Positions 59,278 through 64,000 of a stretch of DNA of 64,000 nucleotides are shown here, one piece after another. The notes beneath the pieces are model-generated. The model did no database searches. It was not told where the DNA came from and saw only the letters and a list, made by a program, of their open reading frames with translations. This stretch comes from Ephemerocybe angulata (taxonomy: Eukaryota > Basidiomycota > Agaricomycetes > Agaricales > Psathyrellaceae): contig JAACJK010000225.1 in the NCBI GenBank assembly GCA_013368325.1, positions 62,001 through 126,000 of the forward strand, read 5' to 3'. Position 1 is the stretch's first letter. Every line of letters begins with the position of its first letter. The position numbers were made by a program, and so were the translations under genes.

Positions 59278-59679
59278 CGTTTATATATATTACTCTTTCG
59301 TTATTCAAGGCATCATGGGACCCATGGCAGCCACCAGTTCGACTTCAATAACACCATACTCGCCAGTGATTTCAGGGATTGGAAATTTGGGCTTTGGAGG
59401 TTCTTTCCTGGATGGGCGATGGTGATGGCAAGTGCCAGCAGCGCGCCGTTCGAACCTTCCTTCCTCCCTCCTTAGAATTCCCTCTGCGCAGCCCACCATT
59501 TCGTTCCGAATGACGCCCCGAAGAAAAAGCGTCCTTCTAAGTTCTGAGCGTAGGGCCCGAGCGACAGGTTCAAACACTTGGTGATGGCATCAATCGCTCA
59601 TTGTTTGGGCTAAAGTCCACCTCTCTCCTGAACCACGACTTACCTAGAGCATCCTCGTCTCAGTCTTCGGTCTCCTGTT
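59278..59679. other. Spacer between kinase copies
   Basis: About 400 bases; the latter part repeats the leader of copy A. It contains no N-lobe coding sequence. Confidence 0.6.
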
Positions 59680-60567
59680 ATGACACTCCCACCATCGAAT
59701 TCGCGCATAGTCAGCGATGAACAGAGGGCTGTAACGCCGTTGATATTGCAGACTATGCTGGAACAAAGCAACGATACCGTGAAGAGGCCGAAACTCAGAC
59801 TTGAACCGGAGAGTCCTACCTGCGAGGAGGACTGTATGCATAGGTAAGCATTTCGAAACTTGGCTGTTGTATATCCTAACGAAAATTGCAGTATGCATTC
59901 AAACATCGCGTCGGTTGTTCTTAACGACTTTGACTTGACCGCGCTCATGACACCCGGAGAAAAATCTCCCCAAAAGAGAGGTTTCGACAGGACGGGTACC
60001 AGACCTTTTATGGCGCTGGACTTGCTGGAGTCGGAGAACGGTTCAGTCGCCCGTCTCTGTCGTTGCGATCTAGAATCTGTGATCTGGGTTTTCCCTTGGT
60101 ATTGTGACCCGAAGAAGTTGGCGGATTGGAACGACCTTATTCGCAAGCAGGCTTTCCGTGCCAGATGGGCTTGGATGACGACGACTAGGGTTGTGAAGCC
60201 AGGCATACCTCGCGAACATGCTATGCTCTTGTCCACCTCTCAAAAAATCTTGCGAGAATGGCATCCCCTACCAGAACTTTCTGAGGAATACAATTACGTG
60301 CCCATCGATAGCGAAGACGAAGATGGTGAGCTTGGTAATGACAAACCAGTCCTGGAACCCACTCAGCATATCCCGGACACCCTTGATGCCGAAACCCAAG
60401 AGATATTAGACGAGGCAGCAGAACTACCTGACGAGCACTACCTCGCCATCATCGCAAAGTACTGGCAACCGGAAAAACGATATTTGAAGTGGAAACGAAT
60501 GGATTGGGAGATTACCAAAATCGATGTTTTAGCCGAGGAGATTGTACACAGCGAGGTGGAGGACTGA
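59680..60567 (+). CDS. Truncated FunK1-type kinase, copy B
   Basis: Exons 59680-59843 and 59892-60567 encode 279 residues with the same intron position and phase as copy A. The start is MTLPPSNSRIVSDEQRAVTP and exon 1 ends ESPTCEEDCMHR, aligning residue by residue with copy A. Exon 2 reads SMHSNIASVVLNDFDLTAL, GFDRTGTRPFMALDLLESEN and CRCDLESVIWVFPWYCD, and ends YLKWKRMDWEITKIDV then HSEVED. It keeps the canonical family spelling LNDFDL and RTGTRPFMALDLL better than copy A, which suggests copy B is nearer the parent. It also lacks the N-lobe and a clear HRD. The linker before IPDTLDAE differs strongly between copies (acidic SEDEDGELGN here, Gly/Glu repeats in A). Confidence 0.75.
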
Positions 60568-60682
60568 CGTTTATGAACGTTTAGGCGCCGTGATGGGACA
60601 ATACTCACCGCACCTGGCCGAACGTGGGTTTTCACTGGGGTTAAATGCTCATTTACCTTCGAGCTTAGATTGTATATACATA

Positions 60683-62281
60683 TCATATTTCAACCAAAGA
60701 AGATATCCCTTTCGAGAACACCGCCAGAAACTGTCCCGAAATATCCTCCACCCGAATATTAGCCCTTGTCCAACGGGCGGGCGACACGATACTCTTCCTC
60801 GTAACATCGTCCATCTTTCGATAGGAAACAAAGTTCACCTCATCCAAGACCCGGATGGTCGTCAAGTTGAGGAACGCCTTCGTCCATGGCATACACACAC
60901 CTCTATGCAGGCACTCCATCCTATGCTCGAAATCCCAGTCCCTTCCAAAGGAACTCTCAAAAAAGCACTGGCATACCCGTATACCAATCGTGTCGATGTG
61001 CGGCATACGAACGGAAGAGTTCCCAATCCTCGCGAGGCAGTCCGTCCATTGCGTCTGGAGCTCGTTCGTCAGTGCAAAATGCACCTCCCGGATCTTCGGG
61101 CACGCTTTGAGGCTGATGGCGCTCAACGAGCGGGAGAACACATTCATGTATCTCTCCAAATCCTCGCCCTCGGAGAAACAGACGCTCGTAAGCTCCCCGC
61201 CATGGACCGAGATGAAGTCGCCGATGAGCGTGGAGGGTCCTTCCCACAGCTGCCATTTATCGATCTGGAACTTCACCGAGTCCATGTGCGCAAATGCTCC
61301 ATTGGCAAAGTAGGATGTGGCGGCGGACGCTTGAGTGCGATCCTGTAAGATCCATTCGCGGATGGATGGCCAGTGCTTCTTCCTCCATGACGCGACAACC
61401 GCCGGAGGCGCGGCAGGAGAAGAAATCAAGGGAAATGGGAGTGCGAGCGACGTAAGCCGTTTATGACCGTCGAGGAAGGCGACGAACTGGGCTGTGGGTA
61501 TCGCACAGGGCATGATATCTCGCACATCACGACCCGGAGCCTGCGGGAACCGTTCGACGGCGAGACCCGCGCGCCAGACGAAGCCCACGTCGTCTGAGAC
61601 CTTCAGGACCTGGCCGTCCTCAGGGTGCCACCTCTGCCCCTCGTCAACGCGGCTGAGGAGTATATCCAGGTCGCTGTGTTCTGGCCTGACGTCGACGCGG
61701 CTCCAGCGTAGGTGCCTGAGATCGGGGGATAGGGCGTCGAGCAAGGGAGTGGGGTCGATCGTGACGTCGACATGGGCGATGAATGTGGTGAGTCTGGGCA
61801 TGAGGGAGCATAGTTGGACCGCGCATTGGAGAGAGACGGCGTCCCACGTCATTGTTAGAAGGTCCAACCGCTTCACGAAGCGTCCGAGAGAGACATCTGC
61901 GCCGTCGAGTGAGGAGGAGGTAAGGACCCGCAGGAGACTTGCGATCGTGGGTCTGGTAGAGACGCTGATATGCTCGTAGAGCAAGGGAGTCGCCATCCCG
62001 TTCCATAGGCGCGAGACGCGCGTCAGGGCAATCCTCGTTTCCTGTTCGGTGTTGCAAGTTCAGTCTGCAGGTCGGAATTTATTTGAGCGGGGTAGCTGTA
62101 AACTCACAATGGCGCTTCTCTGGCCGAGTATGGCTGTGCGGTGACAGCGGACGTGACCATCGTAGTCGAGGGGAGGTGGGTTAAATGGGTCCTGGATATC
62201 GCCAGCATGTCGCATAATCTCGAGCACCAGCTCTGGCGCCAGTCGCACAGCGGGGTCGGTTGGGTGTGAGCGAAGCAGCAT
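60683..62281 (-). CDS. F-box-like protein
   Basis: Exons 62281-62108 and 62041-60683 join in phase 0 (GTGAGT donor, CCGAACAG acceptor) for 510 residues. After MLLRSHPTDP the F-box-like helix pair reads RLAPELVLEIMRHAGDIQ and ETRIALTRVSRLWNGMATPLLYEHI, the usual spacing in basidiomycete F-box proteins (LP.E.L..I...., then AL..VSR.WN..A.PLLYE.I). The C-terminal 400 residues contain leucine-rich-like stretches (DALSPDLRHLRWSRVDV, LTSLALPFP, LSAISLKACPKIREVHFALT) expected to bind substrate. Likely an SCF ubiquitin-ligase adaptor of unknown target. It converges with the kinase copy B, with about 115 bases between. Start at 62281 is the first ATG of the conserved segment; an earlier in-frame codon exists but is not ATG. 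Confidence 0.7.
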
Positions 62282-62833
62282 CTCGTAGGTTGGATGTAAT
62301 GGTCTATGGGCTCTCGGGGGTCTCTTTATAAAGGCATTCGGCGAACCGACGAAAAGGGCACCAAAGGTAACATTCCTCCACCGAGGTATCGTCACAACGA
62401 CCCCAAAATGACCTCTAAGTGACCAATCGTCCACTTACTCTGGAACCGGTGCCTTGCCTGCGGCGAGCTTAATGCACGAGGAAAGCCAATTTCTGGAGAA
62501 TCCGCTCGAATGCGGATAAATGTGTCCAGGGTGTGCAAATTCAGTCCCAAAACCGCAGCTTAGTAGCTGAGCTTGGAGGTTAAAAGACAGACAGGAAGCT
62601 CAAATGGTCTAGAAGGATTGGATATGGACCAGTTACAACACCGGACGGGAAACGAGGCGTACCACGGGCATATGCAAACCCCCATAATACACGTAATAAG
62701 CAGCGAGCTTTGGGCGCTTAACATATGATGGCATGCTTCGGACCCCCAACTTGTCGGCGGGGAAAGTGGTAAGCATTGCGGGGCGAATGGGCAGTTGGTA
62801 ATATGGAGTAAATGTGGTTAAGGTATGACTTTG
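62282..62833. other. Spacer between two minus-strand genes
   Basis: About 550 bases, expected to hold the F-box gene promoter and the 3' UTR of the WD-repeat gene. No exon is seen. Confidence 0.5.
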
Positions 62834-64000
62834 TCAGTTGAACTCGTCGCCCAACCCAGATCCTGCATGCCTGTACTTCGAAACGCGATATGAAAGCACC
62901 CCTGGCTTGTGCTTGAGACCTTCCCGATTCGCGCGTGGACCAGCGGCAATCGAAGGGAACATATCGACCGTGGCATCCGGACCCTAAGAAAGCCAGCCAA
63001 ATCGTCATCGTCAGCAAGCTGTACAACAGAGAATTTAAGGGATACTCACAAAGTCGTAGACGAACGGCCTCATCTCCGTGGCCCCAAACAACCTCGAACC
63101 CTCAAGCAGTACGCTGAACACAGGACTCCTATCATTCCCAGGCGCATGCACACTCCACCCGCCCCTTGGGTTCCGTACATCCCAGAATGACACCACGCTA
63201 TGCCGTGCCGTGCCCGCGGCCACATGCGCGCCAGAACCCCCTCCGCACGCAACGGAGTAGATAGGCTCGGTCGACCAACGATCGTTCAGACACAGGACAG
63301 GGCGGAGAAGTGGTGCTGAAGTGTCTTCGCCCGTTAAGACGGAATGGTGAGAGGACGGGCATCGGATATCGTATATACGGACTTTGCCATCGAACCAGCC
63401 TGAGGCGAGGATCTGGGGGGAGGCGCCCCATGGGGAGGAGAAGGGAGCCTGGGAGAGGCCGTACACTGCAGAAGAGGACAGACTATCTGGCGTGCTTTTC
63501 TCCGTGTGGAGAACTAGGCTGGGGGTGGGTGAAAGCCCATCATCAGGGGAGATGAAGTGCACCGTAAGGGGCTTCTTGCCTGTGCTTCCGAAGGCAGCAT
63601 AGGGGGTGGAGGAGGAGACCGAGAGGTGTGACTTCCAGCTGCGCTCGGCGAGGTCGATTTGGGAGAGGGGGTCACAATTGTCGAGGGCGTTGTGGAGGGA
63701 GAGGCGTGCTGTTCCGTTGGAGGAGAGCGAGAGGACGTGCGAGCCGTTGGTGGAGAAGCTCTCAATGTAGTCGCCTCTGGGAAAGGCGGCAAGTGGGGTG
63801 CGGCTGAATGAGAGTGGGGCATCGGAGCCTTGGGCTGGGGGGATTAGGATTATGCGCTCGACGAGCTGTTCTTGGAAGGCTACTAGGAGGGTCTGGTCTT
63901 GCCCTCCGTCTTCTATAAACGCGATGGATGTGATGTTTCGCCCTCTAACGTGCGTCTCGTTCAACGAGATGTTGCCTTCCCAGCTTATGATAGGTTGCCC
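62834..64000 (-). CDS. WD-repeat protein, 5' end outside the window
   Basis: Two exons are seen: one running from beyond 64000 to 63050, and the last, 62983-62834, joined in phase 0 (GTGAGT donor, TTAG ac­ceptor). The visible 367 residues show propeller-like repeats: ISWEGNISLNETHV, NITSIAFIEDGG, ASGWFDGKVRIYDIRCP, STEPIYSVACGG, AAGTARHSVVSFWDVRNPRG and FSVLLEGSRLFGATEMRPFV. The end reads GVLSYRVSKYRHAGSGLGDE before TGA. The blades match basidiomycete F-box/WD40-type proteins, where an F-box would lie upstream, outside this window, so that part is inference. It follows the F-box-like gene on the same strand. Confidence 0.75.

Noticed and set aside
59305..60236. Minus-strand frames over the kinase copy B
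   Set aside because: Shadows of the plus-strand exons, which carry the recognisable kinase motifs.

Overview
The window is nuclear DNA from a filamentous fungus, most likely an agaricomycete basidiomycete. Genes carry many short introns (about 45-65 nt, GT-AG, CTGAC/CTAAC-like branch points). There are FunK1-type kinases, a family typical of basidiomycetes. Both strands are used with no operon logic. Gene models below were built by hand from reading frames, splice sites and intron phase; domain names come from recognising family motifs, not from a search.

Layout. (1) 1-13.6 kb is gene-dense: the 3' end of a BUD22-like ribosome biogenesis gene, a zinc-finger-like hypothetical, a 19-exon MFS sugar transporter, a PTC2-type PP2C phosphatase, a NUDCD1-like CS-domain protein, a small hypothetical, a GSKIP-domain protein and an OGFr-domain protein. 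(2) 13.6-27.1 kb is a gene-poor tract in which I support no intact gene. It holds short direct repeats and a motif cluster flanking about 1.2 kb. (3) 27.1-28.6 kb is one GC-rich gene for an Ecl1-type (life-span regulatory factor) zinc-binding protein. (4) 28.6-44 kb is again gene-poor, with an inverted-repeat pair, a hairpin, one tentative three-exon gene and one single-pass membrane protein gene. (5) 44-64 kb is gene-dense: VPS45, an ERV46/ERGIC3-like cargo receptor, a coiled-coil nuclear protein, a short-chain dehydrogenase, a CDC25-type Ras exchange factor with an SH3 domain, two tandem truncated FunK1 kinases, an F-box-like protein and the 3' part of a WD-repeat protein.

Several genes fall in recognised cellular themes: secretion and endosomal traffic (VPS45, ERV46), signalling (PP2C, RasGEF, OGFr, GSKIP, FunK1) and nutrition (sugar transporter). 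They are neighbours rather than a cluster, and I see no biosynthetic cluster, CRISPR, rRNA or tRNA. The most unusual items are an apparent start-codon-only exon in the phosphatase gene, an 8-nt exon in the transporter, the tandemly duplicated kinase remnants that lack the N-lobe and the HRD aspartate, and small multi-exon genes in tracts that look empty when only long open frames are considered.
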